Shown here piece by piece: positions 26,699 through 35,444 of a DNA stretch of 50,758 nt. Source of the DNA: Chloroflexota bacterium (lineage in GTDB: Bacteria; Chloroflexota; Anaerolineae; JAAEKA01); assembly GCA_034717495.1 (NCBI GenBank), contig JAYELL010000103.1, positions 14,019 to 64,776 on the forward strand, in the 5' to 3' direction. Position numbers and translations under genes: made by a program. A model generated the notes under the pieces. It ran no database searches. It was not told where the DNA came from and saw only the letters and a program-made list of their open reading frames with translations. Numbering within the stretch: position 1 is the first letter of the stretch; each line of letters begins with the position of its first letter.

Positions 26699-27799
26699 AT
26701 GAACTACGACGCGCACGAGCCGCTACCCAAAACCATGCCGGCCATTATCTGCCACGGCCCAGGCGATTACCGCCTGGATGAATGGCCTGTCCCCGCGCCT
26801 GGGCCTGAGGAGGTTGTGATCCGGGTCAAGGCGGTGGGCATCTGCGCCAGCGACCTGAAATGTTACCTGGGCGCCCCACTTTTCTGGGGAGATGAGCATC
26901 GGGAGGGGTACTGCCAGCCACCGGTGATTCCAGGTCACGAGTTCGCTGGCGAGGTGGTGGCCCTCGGTGCGGACGCCGGCCAGAAATATGGCCTGACCCT
27001 GGGCGACCTGGCGGTTTCCGAGCAGATCGTGCCCTGCTGGCAGTGCCGCTTCTGCAAACGTGGCCAATACTGGATGTGCCAGGACAAACACGACATTTAC
27101 GGTTTCCGTCAGCGGGCCTTTGGCGCCATGGCCCAGTTCATGCGCTTCCCGGCCGACGCTATTAACTACAAGGTGCCCACCGCACTTCCCGTCCAGTACG
27201 CCGCCTTCATTGAGCCTCTGGCCTGCTCGATCCACGCCGTGCAGCGGGGGGAGATCGAGTTGGGCGATGTAGTAGTGGTCGCCGGAGCCGGTCCCTTGGG
27301 ACTGGGCATGGTAGCTGCGGCCCGGCTGAAGAACCCCGGCCTGCTCGTTGCTGTCGACCTGCGGGAGGAGCGCCTGGCTGTGGCCAAAGCCTGCGGCGCC
27401 GACCTGACCCTAAACCCCGGCACGACGGACGTAGTGGACGAGGTACGCCAACTGACCGATGGCTACGGTTGCGACGTTTACATCGAGGCCTCCGGGCATC
27501 CGGCGGCGGTTGAGCAGGGCCTGCATATGATCCGCAAGCTGGGTACCTTTGTCGAGTTTAGCGTCATGCGCGAGCCGGTGACAGTAGACTGGACCATCAT
27601 CGGTGACAGCAAGGAGCTGAATATTCACGGCTCCCATCTCAGCCCCTACTGCTATCCCATCGCCATCGACATGCTGCAGAAGGGCCGCCTGCCGATGGAT
27701 CTTATTGTTACCCACCAACTTCCTCTGGCCTCGTTCCAGGAGGGCATCAACCTGGTGTCGACCGGGGAGCAGTCCATCAAGGTGATACTGATGCCGTAA
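26699..27799 (+). CDS. Zinc-dependent alcohol/polyol dehydrogenase (MDR family)
   Basis: A 366-aa medium-chain dehydrogenase. The GroES-like part shows the catalytic zinc Cys in VGICASDLKC near residue 50 and PGHEF near residue 80. The structural zinc cysteines are PCWQCRFCKRGQYWMC near residues 104-119. The Rossmann fold has the GAGPLGLG loop near residue 198. The N-terminal CHGPGDYRLDEWPVP pattern is like polyol dehydrogenases of the erythritol/threitol group; the substrate remains unproven. It is the second and last gene of the rightward operon, ending just before the terminator at 27805. Confidence 0.88.
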   Translation: MNYDAHEPLPKTMPAIICHGPGDYRLDEWPVPAPGPEEVVIRVKAVGICASDLKCYLGAPLFWGDEHREGYCQPPVIPGHEFAGEVVALGADAGQKYGLTLGDLAVSEQIVPCWQCRFCKRGQYWMCQDKHDIYGFRQRAFGAMAQFMRFPADAINYKVPTALPVQYAAFIEPLACSIHAVQRGEIELGDVVVVAGAGPLGLGMVAAARLKNPGLLVAVDLREERLAVAKACGADLTLNPGTTDVVDEVRQLTDGYGCDVYIEASGHPAAVEQGLHMIRKLGTFVEFSVMREPVTVDWTIIGDSKELNIHGSHLSPYCYPIAIDMLQKGRLPMDLIVTHQLPLASFQEGINLVSTGEQSIKVILMP

Positions 27800-27804
27800 C
27801 CAAA

Positions 27805-27838
27805 AGATTGGTCCAGTATTTCGAAACTGGACCAATCT
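27805..27838. terminator. Bidirectional hairpin terminator between convergent operons
   Basis: A perfect 13-bp stem (AGATTGGTCCAGT at 27805-27817, its complement at 27826-27838) encloses an 8-base loop. On the minus strand the stem is followed by a short T-run (CTTTTGG), so it best terminates the leftward rhamnose operon after rhaB; it also sits 6 bases past the stop of the rightward dehydrogenase. Confidence 0.88.
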
Positions 27839-27904
27839 GAGTTCTTGGAAGTACCGACGGTCCTTACATCATAATATGCAACCTTGCCAGGGCGAAGCCA
27901 TTTC

Positions 27905-29389
27905 TCACACAGCCAGGCTGTTCAGTCGCTCGAAGCCTTCCTTCCAGCGGCTATCCGGCAGCGGTTCATACCTGTCCCGCCCGGTGGATTCGGCAACGGC
28001 CTGACGCCCAGCGGCGATACTATCGAGATGGCCCGTGGCAATGGCCTGGATCATGATGTTGCCCAGGGCTGTCGCTTCGACGGGGCCCGCCACGACCTGG
28101 CGCCCCGAGGCATCGGCGATGAACTGGTTGAGCAGCCGGTTCTGCGTTCCGCCGCCAACAATGCGAATGGTGTCTACCCGGCTGCCAGTCAGAGCCTGGA
28201 CCGCATCGACCAAGCCGATCGACTTCAAAGCCAGGCTTTCGAGACAACAGCGCACCATGGCGCCAACGCTCTCCGGGACTGCTTGCCCGGTGCGTTGGCA
28301 GTAGGATCGAATGGCGGCAGGCATGTCACCCGGAGCCGCGAAATCGGCAGCATCGGGATCAATGAGGCTCTGAAGCGGTTCCGCCTCGCGAGCCTGGTCG
28401 ATCAGTTGTCCCCAGTCCAGGTCCTGTCGCCCCTCTCGCTGCCACTGGCGGCGACTTTCCTGCAATAGCCAGAGTCCTGTCAGGTTCTTCAGCAGTCGAA
28501 AAGTATCACCAACGCCTCCCTCGTTGGTGAAGTCCAGCGCCAGAGCCTGTTCATTGATCACCGGTTCGGGCCACTCCATGCCAACCAGACTCCAGGTGCC
28601 ACTGCTGATATAGGCGCTCTTGCTATCCAGGCCGGGCACGGCTGCGACCGCACTGGCCGTATCGTGGCTACCGGTGGCAATTACCGGCACGTCCGGGCTC
28701 AAGCCAAGCTCCGCTGCCACAGCGGGAAGCAGCCGCCCAACCACGCTGCCTGGTTCCACCAACGGTGCCAGGATATCCATGGGAAGCTCCAGTTGTTTGA
28801 GCAGCCCCGTTGCCCATTGCCGGGTTCGGGCATCCAACATCTGACTTGTGGAAGCTACGGTGTATTCCACCACGGTCTCGCCGGTCAACCAGTAGGCAAA
28901 CAGGTCGGGAGTCATCAACAAGGTCTTTGCCAGGTCCAATTGGGGATCTTCAGACAGTTTCCGGCTGAGCAGCTGAAACAGGGTATTGAATTGAATGAAC
29001 TGGAGGCCGGTGACCTGGTAGATCTGATCCCGGGGCACCCGCTTGAACGCCTCCTCCAGTATTCCATTGGTGCCGGGGTCCCGATAGTGAAAGGGATTTC
29101 CCAGCAGGGCTCCGTTCCTGTCCAGCAGGGCATAATCGACACCCCAGGTATCGACGCCGATTCCCGCCGCCGGCTCGTCGTAGCGAGCGGCATAGCGACT
29201 GAGTCCCTGCTTGATTTCAGTCCATAGGCGCAAGTGATCCCAGTGCAGCCGTCCAAGCAGGTTGACTGGACCGTTGGGGAAGCGGTGCAGTTCCTCCAGG
29301 GCAAAACGGGCGCCATCCCAGCGACCGAGCATGACCCGACCACCTGAGGCTCCCAGGTCTACGGCGAGAAAATTGGCTGTTGCCGGCAT
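27905..29389 (-). CDS. rhaB: Rhamnulokinase
   Basis: This 494-aa FGGY-family kinase phosphorylates L-rhamnulose (and possibly related 6-deoxyketoses) at C1 in the cytoplasm. It begins with NFLAVDLGASGGRVMLGRWD, the RhaB-type phosphate loop, and has GIGVDTWGVDYALLDRNG near residue 78, IATGSHDTASAVAAVPG near residue 240 and IRIVGGGTQNRLLNQFIAD near residue 415. The length fits RhaB. GAGGGAGA precedes the ATG at 29389 and the upstream SDR stop is 12 bases away. It is the last gene of the long leftward locus, just ahead of the terminator. A second RhaB-like kinase enters at the right window edge. Confidence 0.93.
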   Translation of the reverse strand: MPATANFLAVDLGASGGRVMLGRWDGARFALEELHRFPNGPVNLLGRLHWDHLRLWTEIKQGLSRYAARYDEPAAGIGVDTWGVDYALLDRNGALLGNPFHYRDPGTNGILEEAFKRVPRDQIYQVTGLQFIQFNTLFQLLSRKLSEDPQLDLAKTLLMTPDLFAYWLTGETVVEYTVASTSQMLDARTRQWATGLLKQLELPMDILAPLVEPGSVVGRLLPAVAAELGLSPDVPVIATGSHDTASAVAAVPGLDSKSAYISSGTWSLVGMEWPEPVINEQALALDFTNEGGVGDTFRLLKNLTGLWLLQESRRQWQREGRQDLDWGQLIDQAREAEPLQSLIDPDAADFAAPGDMPAAIRSYCQRTGQAVPESVGAMVRCCLESLALKSIGLVDAVQALTGSRVDTIRIVGGGTQNRLLNQFIADASGRQVVAGPVEATALGNIMIQAIATGHLDSIAAGRQAVAESTGRDRYEPLPDSRWKEGFERLNSLAV

Positions 29390-29401
29390 TGCTATTCTCC
29401 C

Positions 29402-30193
29402 TCAGCGCATCTCCTGACCACCGGTGACGTTGATGGCCTGTCCCGTCATGTAACTCGATTGCTCGGAAGCCAGAAACACCAGAACGTTGCCCACATCCTC
29501 GTAGGTGCAACCTCGCTTCATGGGCACCTGGTCGATGTATTTCTGGCGCACCTCTTCCTCGCTGATGCCCCAGTTGCGGGCATATTGGCTGTAGAGGGAA
29601 TCAACCCAAAGGGGTGAATCAAGCAGGTTGCCGGGACAGATGGCATTGGCGCGCACACCATGCTCGGCAAGTTCCAGGCCCAGGCTCTGTGTCAGGCCGA
29701 TCCCGCCGAACTTGGTCGCGGCGTACGCGGAGTTTTTATAGCTGCCCTTTTTGCCAGATTTGGAGTTAATCTGGATGATCACCCCACTTTTACGAGGGAT
29801 CATCACCCGGGCTGCGTGCTTCGAGCAGAGGAAGTAACCGAACAGATTGACGTTCATAACAAAACGCCATTTTTCGGCCGGAAACTTTTCGATTGCCTCG
29901 GCGATCAACACCCCAGCGTTGGAGACCATGATGTCCAGTCGCCCAAAGGTCTCAACCGTTCGGTCAACCATGGCGGCTACGGCTTCTTCATCGGTCACGT
30001 CAACCTTGACGGCCATGGTGCGCCGACCGGTCCCGGCAGCGATAGCCCCGGCGGTTGCTTCTGCGCCTTCGTGGTTCAGATCGGCCACGACCACATGCGC
30101 TCCCTCGGTCGCCAGGCGCTGGGCAAGGGAGGCACCCAGGCCCTGGGCGCTGCCTGTGACGATGGCGATCTTGTCCTCAAGTGTACGATTCAT
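29402..30193 (-). CDS. SDR oxidoreductase, sorbitol-6-phosphate dehydrogenase-like
   Basis: A 263-aa classical short-chain dehydrogenase: TGSAQGLG cofactor loop at residues 14-21, VSNAG near residue 89, a catalytic Ser region INSKSGKKGS near residue 142, and YAATK near residue 157 with the catalytic Tyr and Lys. The overall pattern is that of SrlD-type sorbitol-6-phosphate 2-dehydrogenases. In this locus it may interconvert a ketose phosphate and polyol phosphate, or oxidise a deoxysugar. AGGAGG lies 7 bases before the ATG at 30193, and that site is the edge of the dispersed repeat at 30200-30358. Confidence 0.88.
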   Translation of the reverse strand: MNRTLEDKIAIVTGSAQGLGASLAQRLATEGAHVVVADLNHEGAEATAGAIAAGTGRRTMAVKVDVTDEEAVAAMVDRTVETFGRLDIMVSNAGVLIAEAIEKFPAEKWRFVMNVNLFGYFLCSKHAARVMIPRKSGVIIQINSKSGKKGSYKNSAYAATKFGGIGLTQSLGLELAEHGVRANAICPGNLLDSPLWVDSLYSQYARNWGISEEEVRQKYIDQVPMKRGCTYEDVGNVLVFLASEQSSYMTGQAINVTGGQEMR

Positions 30194-30199
30194 TTAGAT

Positions 30200-30358
30200 T
30201 CCTCCTGACCTGGTGTGCAGAGGACCGCTGATTTACGCAGGCCTCCGGCGCAGATTTTCGCTGATCTTTTCTTGGATTGATCTGCGGCCACCCTTCGGCT
30301 ACGCTCAGGACACGTCTGCGTTCATCTTGCGGTTATGTTTTTTTCTTTTCACCGCTGA
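30200..30358. repeat. Dispersed leader repeat, copy R2
   Basis: It begins TCCTCCTGACCTGG at the Shine-Dalgarno of the SDR gene and extends back to the stop of the preceding dehydrogenase. It shares with the 141 and 46928 copies the GCCTCCGGCGCAGA block, GGATTGATCTGCGGCCACCC and the palindromic word CCCTTCGGCTACGCTCAGGA (30291-30310). It is shorter than those copies. Confidence 0.8.
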
Positions 30359-32074
30359 TCATGGCAGCATCTGGCGCAGGAATTCTTCCTCAGCTTCCAC
30401 CGTCCAGATCCGGCCATCCTTCAACGCCGCGTACACGGAGGGCAGTTTGTCTTTCAACTCAGGCACTGGCGTCAGCGGGAATTCCTTGATCTGCGGGTAG
30501 ATGACCACCTTGCCGGGGAAGACCTGATCCTTGACCGCCTGCAGGCCATCCTTGGCAGCGCTGAGTGAACCGATGGCGGCTACCGAACGATTGGGAGACA
30601 ACACACCCGACTCGGCCTGATCCAGCATCAGACGCAGGTCGTCGATGGAGGATGCCGAATGGCCGATGATGCGAACATCCCGCATGAAGATATCGCTCAA
30701 CTCAAGCGATGCTTCTGTGCCACGAGCCACGCCCGCAAAGATGTTCATGACGCCCTCATCCGCCAGGTAGTTGGCGGCATCGGAAATTACAAAGGGAACC
30801 GGGGCCATCACGACGATATCATCGAAACCCTGTTCCTTGAAGGGGGCAATGCCCTCTGCATAGGCTTCCTTTTCCATTGGATTGAGACAGATGAACTCGA
30901 TGCCCATTTCCTCGGCCTCGCCGCGGAAGCTCTCCTCCAGATCGGCGAGCCGCACGTCGCTGACATCGGTGCAGAGGATGACGCCGGGTCCACCATCAAC
31001 CTGAATGGCCCGCTGCACGTGCATGCGTCCCATGGGACCACCGGCGCCGACGAACCATGCCCGTCCTCCTGGCCGCAGCGACGATCTCACTGGCATATCG
31101 CTGTAGGCAGAGGCGATGTCGGGGTCTTTGCCGCCCACGTAGAGCCAGCGGTTGTAGTGAACCCGCCCGATGTCCACATTCACCGGACGATCCAGGGCCC
31201 GGTCCATCACCAATGCGACGGTCCCGAAGTCAGCCAGATGGGGACTGACCGTTTCGATCAGTTCGGCATCACCGCCAAGCAAGATGATGTCATCCACCTG
31301 AGCGACCGGTGGATCGCTGAGATCGCTCACTTCTGTCACTGTAACGTCCAGCTCTTCCGCCCGGGCCTTGACCCACTCAGCCAGGTAGTCGGGCACGTTG
31401 GTCAGCAACACCCGGGTCGGATGGGACCACTGCTCGAAGCCGGCGCTCAACGAATAGGTGTGCTGCGGATTGGCATGGGACCCGATGATCCAGAGCACGC
31501 CATCCGGTTTGATGCTGGTGCGATAGGTCAATCCGTAGGCGGCAGTCACGCAAGCCCATGGCTCTGTAAGGGCACTTTCAGCATAGCCGGTGGTGTCCTT
31601 GACGGGAAGCAGATAGTTGCCTTCGTCGCCGTTGAGAATGCGCTGGTCGATCACCGTGTATTCCGACAGGCCACCCTGGATCTCGTAGCCATAGGCGTAA
31701 CCCACGCCATCCACGAAGATATCAGCCTGGATGGTGAAGCGGTCACCTATCTCGTACTCATCTGCCAGGTTCTCGCCCACGCCGACCACGGTCATGGCGA
31801 TCTCATGGCCCAACACCACCGGATCAGACGCCATATCCCGGTAGATGCGAGGATGTTCCTCGCCCAGGCGGATCACCTTGATGTCGGAAAAACAAAGCCC
31901 GGTAGCATCGTGGCGGACCAACAACTCGTCCGGCCCATGCCGGGGCATGGGGACTTCGATAACCTGGTCGTGATCGCCCAGGTTTTCCAGGCCAGCGCCA
32001 TACAAGGGCCACACCTGGTTTTTTTGGGCCAACGGTGTCTCGGCAGTCTTAAATTCATTCAGTTTGTCAGTCAT
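30359..32074 (-). CDS. Large zinc-binding dehydrogenase (MDR family, about 571 aa)
   Basis: The protein resembles MDR sugar-phosphate dehydrogenases of the sorbose-1-phosphate reductase type but is about 150-200 residues longer. The catalytic zinc Cys lies in GLCFSDIKVI near residue 60 and GHE near residue 90; the four-cysteine structural zinc lobe is missing. There are two nucleotide-fold-like stretches: GVLWIIGSHANPQHTYSLSA near residue 200 and GGRAWFVGAGGPMGRMHVQ near residue 350, the latter the real NAD loop. I chose the ATG at 32074 (AAGGA upstream), which overlaps the end of a 47-codon gene. It may act on the product of the aldolase or kinase branch; the substrate is unknown. Confidence 0.82.
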   Translation of the reverse strand: MTDKLNEFKTAETPLAQKNQVWPLYGAGLENLGDHDQVIEVPMPRHGPDELLVRHDATGLCFSDIKVIRLGEEHPRIYRDMASDPVVLGHEIAMTVVGVGENLADEYEIGDRFTIQADIFVDGVGYAYGYEIQGGLSEYTVIDQRILNGDEGNYLLPVKDTTGYAESALTEPWACVTAAYGLTYRTSIKPDGVLWIIGSHANPQHTYSLSAGFEQWSHPTRVLLTNVPDYLAEWVKARAEELDVTVTEVSDLSDPPVAQVDDIILLGGDAELIETVSPHLADFGTVALVMDRALDRPVNVDIGRVHYNRWLYVGGKDPDIASAYSDMPVRSSLRPGGRAWFVGAGGPMGRMHVQRAIQVDGGPGVILCTDVSDVRLADLEESFRGEAEEMGIEFICLNPMEKEAYAEGIAPFKEQGFDDIVVMAPVPFVISDAANYLADEGVMNIFAGVARGTEASLELSDIFMRDVRIIGHSASSIDDLRLMLDQAESGVLSPNRSVAAIGSLSAAKDGLQAVKDQVFPGKVVIYPQIKEFPLTPVPELKDKLPSVYAALKDGRIWTVEAEEEFLRQMLP

Positions 32075-32210
32075 ATGGTTGTATTCCTTCTTTTCGATAG
32101 GCGATTCCCAGGGGTTCCTGTTCCTTCGCCTCTTGTGCATGGCGGATGAAGACATCGGCAATGTCCACCCAGTATCGTCCGACCTCGGTGTGATCCATCC
32201 AGTCTCTCAT
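32067..32210 (-). CDS. Small 47-residue protein, translationally coupled, unknown function
   Basis: A short gene reading MRDWMDHTEVGRYWVDIADV at its start and ending GIQPYD. Its ATG (32210-32208) overlaps the TGA of the PHP-domain gene as ATGA, and its own TGA (32069-32067) lies 8 bases into the downstream dehydrogenase gene. Both overlaps are typical of real genes in a compact operon. The peptide is acidic/basic mixed and amphipathic, with no membrane segment or signal. I do not recognise it. It could be a small subunit or stabilising partner of the dehydrogenase or of the PHP protein. Confidence 0.65.
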   Translation of the reverse strand: MRDWMDHTEVGRYWVDIADVFIRHAQEAKEQEPLGIAYRKEGIQPYD

Positions 32211-33544
32211 GGGCCGGCCAGTTGAGCCAGCACTTCTGCCGGCGTCATGTCGACCGTCACGCCAGCCTCTATGACCTGTCGTCCCGTCTCGCCCGGTGGC
32301 ACGGCGTAACCGACCTGGGTATAAAATCCGTTGCGCCCGCGCCTGGCGGGCAGATGTTCCTTTGCCCAGGCGCTTTGATAGCCCAGGCCCGCCACCCGCT
32401 GCATCACCGTATGGCCATAGATGAAATAGGCGCCATCGATGAAGGCCTGGCGCACCGGCGCCAGTTCTGGCGCGTCGAAGTCGTCGATCAACTTGTTGCC
32501 GTAGCTGTTCATCTCGGTACCCGCGTTGATGGGAAGATCACGGGCTTGAGCCAATTCGACGACTCTGTACAGGTTCTCAACTTTGGTTTTTTTGAGAAGG
32601 GGATCGCTGATGTTCCAGTTCCGGTCAGGAACGATATTGAGGGCCACTGCCCCCTTCTCGATCAAAAGATCCAGGTATTCTTCGATAGCCTGTTCACCGG
32701 CCGAGGCGCCATCCAACCAGGCTGCGCAGGGCAGCGCCCCACAGGCCTCGATGAACCGGTGAAACTGCTCGATGGTCGGGAAAGCCTCCGGTCCAGGCGG
32801 GACGTAGCCCACGCCACCTTGTTTCATCAGTTTCTTGCGAATCGCATTCTGCAAGTCGGGTGCATCGCCATTTTCACCGGCAAGAGCTATGACTTTTTCG
32901 CGGCTCAGGTCCAGCTTTTCGGCCCAGAATGCGGCGGGATCGGCAACCGATGCCTGTGCCGCACGAATGTAGGCCACCACCATGTGGCGTTCGGTGGCAT
33001 TGCCGCCGGGTGTCAGGGGCAGCACATCCTGCTCATAGTCGATGGTTACCGGGTCCAGGTAGGCATTGATGCGTGCTGCCACGCCAAGATTGCGCTGGCG
33101 GGCCCGCTGGCGAAAACCGGCTGCGATCGGGGCCGCTTCGGCCGGAATGGCACTCGACACGAATCCGATGCCCATGTGGTAGGCAACGCCCGGCTCACCG
33201 GGCGAGTTGATCTCCCGCGTCGCAAACTCTGGCATATAGGCCCGAGTCTCGATCCCGGCGCTGCCTCGCACGCCGATCAGTTCACAGGCGTCCAGAAACT
33301 CATCGACACCATCGAGGACATCGAAATCGACGATGCCCATGAGCCCGTAGCCTTCCTGTCTGGCCAGCCAGGCCAGCGCCGAAGGAGAATAGCCGTAGGC
33401 ATTGTAGGAAAAAAAGGTGTGGCAGTGCATGTTCGCCACGTCACCGGCCGGCGGCACCGGCAGGGTGCCTGCTTCGACCATGCCGGCCAATGCCGCAAGC
33501 GCTTGCTGCCGCTTGCCGGGATCAAAGTCGTTCAACTGCTCCAT
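32207..33544 (-). CDS. PHP-domain (polymerase and histidinol phosphatase-like) protein
   Basis: The 445-aa protein starts its conserved part with NMHCHTFFSYNAYGYSP near residue 38, the first metal motif (HxH) of PHP phosphoesterases. LMGIVDFDVLDGVDEFL follows near residue 68 and a Glu in GSAGIETRAY near residue 100; a late MNSYGNKLIDDF stretch lies near residue 350. PHP proteins are metal-dependent phosphatases or hydrolases. Its place between a class II aldolase and a dehydrogenase in a deoxysugar operon suggests a sugar-phosphate phosphatase or an unrecognised isomerase-like role; this is inference. The frame is open to 33655 and overlaps the aldolase gene; the ATG at 33544 avoids this. No clear Shine-Dalgarno; an alternative GTG lies near 33565. 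Confidence 0.75.
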   Translation of the reverse strand: MEQLNDFDPGKRQQALAALAGMVEAGTLPVPPAGDVANMHCHTFFSYNAYGYSPSALAWLARQEGYGLMGIVDFDVLDGVDEFLDACELIGVRGSAGIETRAYMPEFATREINSPGEPGVAYHMGIGFVSSAIPAEAAPIAAGFRQRARQRNLGVAARINAYLDPVTIDYEQDVLPLTPGGNATERHMVVAYIRAAQASVADPAAFWAEKLDLSREKVIALAGENGDAPDLQNAIRKKLMKQGGVGYVPPGPEAFPTIEQFHRFIEACGALPCAAWLDGASAGEQAIEEYLDLLIEKGAVALNIVPDRNWNISDPLLKKTKVENLYRVVELAQARDLPINAGTEMNSYGNKLIDDFDAPELAPVRQAFIDGAYFIYGHTVMQRVAGLGYQSAWAKEHLPARRGRNGFYTQVGYAVPPGETGRQVIEAGVTVDMTPAEVLAQLAGP

Positions 33545-33572
33545 CGGTGAGAGAGATTCGGTTTGCACGATT

Positions 33573-34358
33573 TCATGCCCCACTGTCGCCGATGACTGCC
33601 TGGCCGATGACGGCCTGACGGAAGTGCTCATCAGGCCGGGTATGAATCCGGGCAACGGCCTCTGGTGTCATGAAATTGGGACCACCCAGGGCGTAAGTAC
33701 CGACCAGAATCCGGGCCGTCTTGACTGCCATCGCTGCGATGTTCAGGACATTCTGGGCGGTGTCGCCCAACACAAAGGTGCCATGGTTCTGAATGTGAAT
33801 CAGCTTGGGCCGCTCGCCATAGTCGTCTATGTAGGCGTAGATGCGCCGCTGCACCTCCCGGGCCAAAGGAAGACCGGGATCGGTATAGGGAACCAACACC
33901 GGAGCCACACCGCAAAGCACGATTTCATCAGGAAAGAGTCGCCCCTGGAAGGCCTGCTCAAAGGCTGTTGAGCAGGTGATCATGTTGATGGCGGAGGCGT
34001 GGAAATGTCCCACGAATTCCACACCTGGCAACTCCAGACAGATGGCGTGCAGCCCTGTTTCCGTCGACGGGTGACCAGGTGCTTCAGGATCGACCTTGGC
34101 ATCGGTCAGGGCAGCCTTAACCTCAGCATCGGTCAGGTCCGGGCCGTCCAGCATCCCCATGGTCTTTTCAAAATCGATCTGGATGAATCCATCCTCATCG
34201 ATGGTACGCATTTCCCGGCCACTGCCCTTGATCCAAAAGCTCTGGTCGTCGGCACGCGCGGAGGTATTGCCCTCACCCAGAATGGCATAGTCGTTGACAG
34301 GGTTACCAATTTCTCGAGTCATTGCCACTAATTGCGACAGGATTTCATTGTTTGACAT
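33573..34358 (-). CDS. Class II aldolase/adducin family protein, probable sugar-phosphate aldolase
   Basis: A 261-aa zinc-type aldolase related to L-rhamnulose-1-phosphate and L-fuculose-1-phosphate aldolases. The N-terminal GEGNTSAR near residue 28 is the phosphate-binding region. The metal ligands are in EFVGHFHASAIN near residue 115 (two His) and HIQNHGTFVLG near residue 190. In this locus it probably splits the RhaB product to dihydroxyacetone phosphate and L-lactaldehyde, standing in for the aldolase half missing from the RhaE-type gene at 47286. It is next to the methyl-transfer cassette. GAGGGG precedes the ATG at 34358. Confidence 0.85.
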   Translation of the reverse strand: MSNNEILSQLVAMTREIGNPVNDYAILGEGNTSARADDQSFWIKGSGREMRTIDEDGFIQIDFEKTMGMLDGPDLTDAEVKAALTDAKVDPEAPGHPSTETGLHAICLELPGVEFVGHFHASAINMITCSTAFEQAFQGRLFPDEIVLCGVAPVLVPYTDPGLPLAREVQRRIYAYIDDYGERPKLIHIQNHGTFVLGDTAQNVLNIAAMAVKTARILVGTYALGGPNFMTPEAVARIHTRPDEHFRQAVIGQAVIGDSGA

Positions 34359-34406
34359 GTTGGTTGTTTCCCCTCACTTAAGGAAACTTTCGTTGCAGAT
34401 CCAGGA

Positions 34407-34425
34407 GGGCGGGGAGACCCCGCCC
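34407..34425. repeat. GC-rich hairpin, dispersed GGGGCGGGG-type repeat
   Basis: GGGCGGGG-AGA-CCCCGCCC is an 8-bp stem with a 3-base loop, followed by CTAAC. A relative lies at 38917-38942 (GGGGC-AA-GCCCC followed by CGCCCCTACC). No T-run follows on either strand. It is likely a dispersed intergenic element that may also slow transcription between the aldolase and the upstream methyltransferase gene. Confidence 0.65.
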
Positions 34426-34469
34426 CTAACTCCCAGTTTGTACCTCGGCTTGCCAGGTTTTCATCTCGG

Positions 34470-35393
34470 TTACCCGCTTCGGGTTCGTCTGCGCCGTCGC
34501 GATGAGCCACTGCCCGCGGCGGCCGCGGGATCAGCGGCAGCCAGGGTTCGTTGTTTGCTGATCCAGGCCATGCAGTTTTCGTCGTGGCCCATGAGAACGT
34601 CAGCTGCAAGGATGGCTTGAAGAATCTCGCTTTCCAGCGGATTGGTGATCGCGCAGGTCATGCCCGAGCTGATCGCCATGGCGACGAAACTGGCATTAAG
34701 GGCCTTGCGGTTCGGCATGCCAAAGGAGATATTGGAGGCGCCGCAGGTTGTATTGCACCCCAGATCCTCTCGAATCCAGCGAACGATCTCAAACAGTTGC
34801 TTGCCAGCGCCAGGGACTGCACCCGCTGGCATGGCAAGGGGATCGACGATGACGTCCTCCCGGGGGATTCCGTAGGACTCTGCCCGCTCCACTATTCTCT
34901 TTGCGACGGCAAAGCGTTCCTTCGGGTCGTACGAAATGCCGCTCTCATCGTTGGAAACCGCGATCACGGCCGCGCCATGTTCGGCCACCAGGGGCAGCAC
35001 CTGCTCCATGCGCTGCTCCTCGCCGGTCACCGAGTTGACGATAGGCTTACCCCAGGCAGCCTCGAGGCCCGCCTTCAAGGCCGACACGACCGATGAGTCG
35101 ATGCAGATGGGTACATCCACCACTTCCTGCACTACCCGGATAGCCTCAGCCATCACTGCCGGCTCTACCTCATCGGGATTGGCAACACCGATGCCGGCAT
35201 TGACATCCAAAATATGGGCGCCAGCTTCTACCTGGGCAATCGCGTCCTTTCTTACCCGGCTATAGTCACCGGCTTGCATCTCGGCAGCCAGCCGCTTGCG
35301 ACCGGTAGGATTGATACGCTCCCCGATGATCACAAAGGGCCGACCAGGACCGATGACAACTGTCTTTTTCGGTGACTTTACAATGGTCTCCAT
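34470..35393 (-). CDS. Methyltetrahydrofolate:corrinoid methyltransferase-like (AcsE type)
   Basis: A 307-aa pterin-binding TIM-barrel protein. Marks are IIGERINPTGRKRL near residue 20, GAHILDVNAGIG near residue 55, PICIDSS near residue 87 and GASNISFGMPNR near residue 207, matching the folate-site Asp/Asn residues of AcsE and the folate domain of MetH. Such enzymes move a methyl group between methyl-THF and a cob(I)alamin protein. The C-terminus ends in an Arg-rich tail. I chose the ATG at 35393; the open frame beyond it runs into an inverted-repeat element. With MetF and MetV upstream it makes a complete methyl-THF module, yet no corrinoid protein is encoded in the window. Confidence 0.85.
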   Translation of the reverse strand: METIVKSPKKTVVIGPGRPFVIIGERINPTGRKRLAAEMQAGDYSRVRKDAIAQVEAGAHILDVNAGIGVANPDEVEPAVMAEAIRVVQEVVDVPICIDSSVVSALKAGLEAAWGKPIVNSVTGEEQRMEQVLPLVAEHGAAVIAVSNDESGISYDPKERFAVAKRIVERAESYGIPREDVIVDPLAMPAGAVPGAGKQLFEIVRWIREDLGCNTTCGASNISFGMPNRKALNASFVAMAISSGMTCAITNPLESEILQAILAADVLMGHDENCMAWISKQRTLAAADPAAAAGSGSSRRRRRTRSG

Positions 35394-35444
35394 AGTCTCA
35401 TAGCTCCTTGAATGGATACTGCTGATTGAATGTGACTGTACAGG

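Noticed and set aside
30659-32149. Plus-strand open frame of about 496 codons opposite the large dehydrogenase
   Set aside because: Antisense to a gene with zinc and NAD motifs; the sequence resembles no known protein.
34407-34425. Rho-independent terminator between the AcsE-like gene and the aldolase
   Set aside because: The hairpin is strong but no T-run follows on either strand and a relative occurs at 38917, so it is listed as a repeat.
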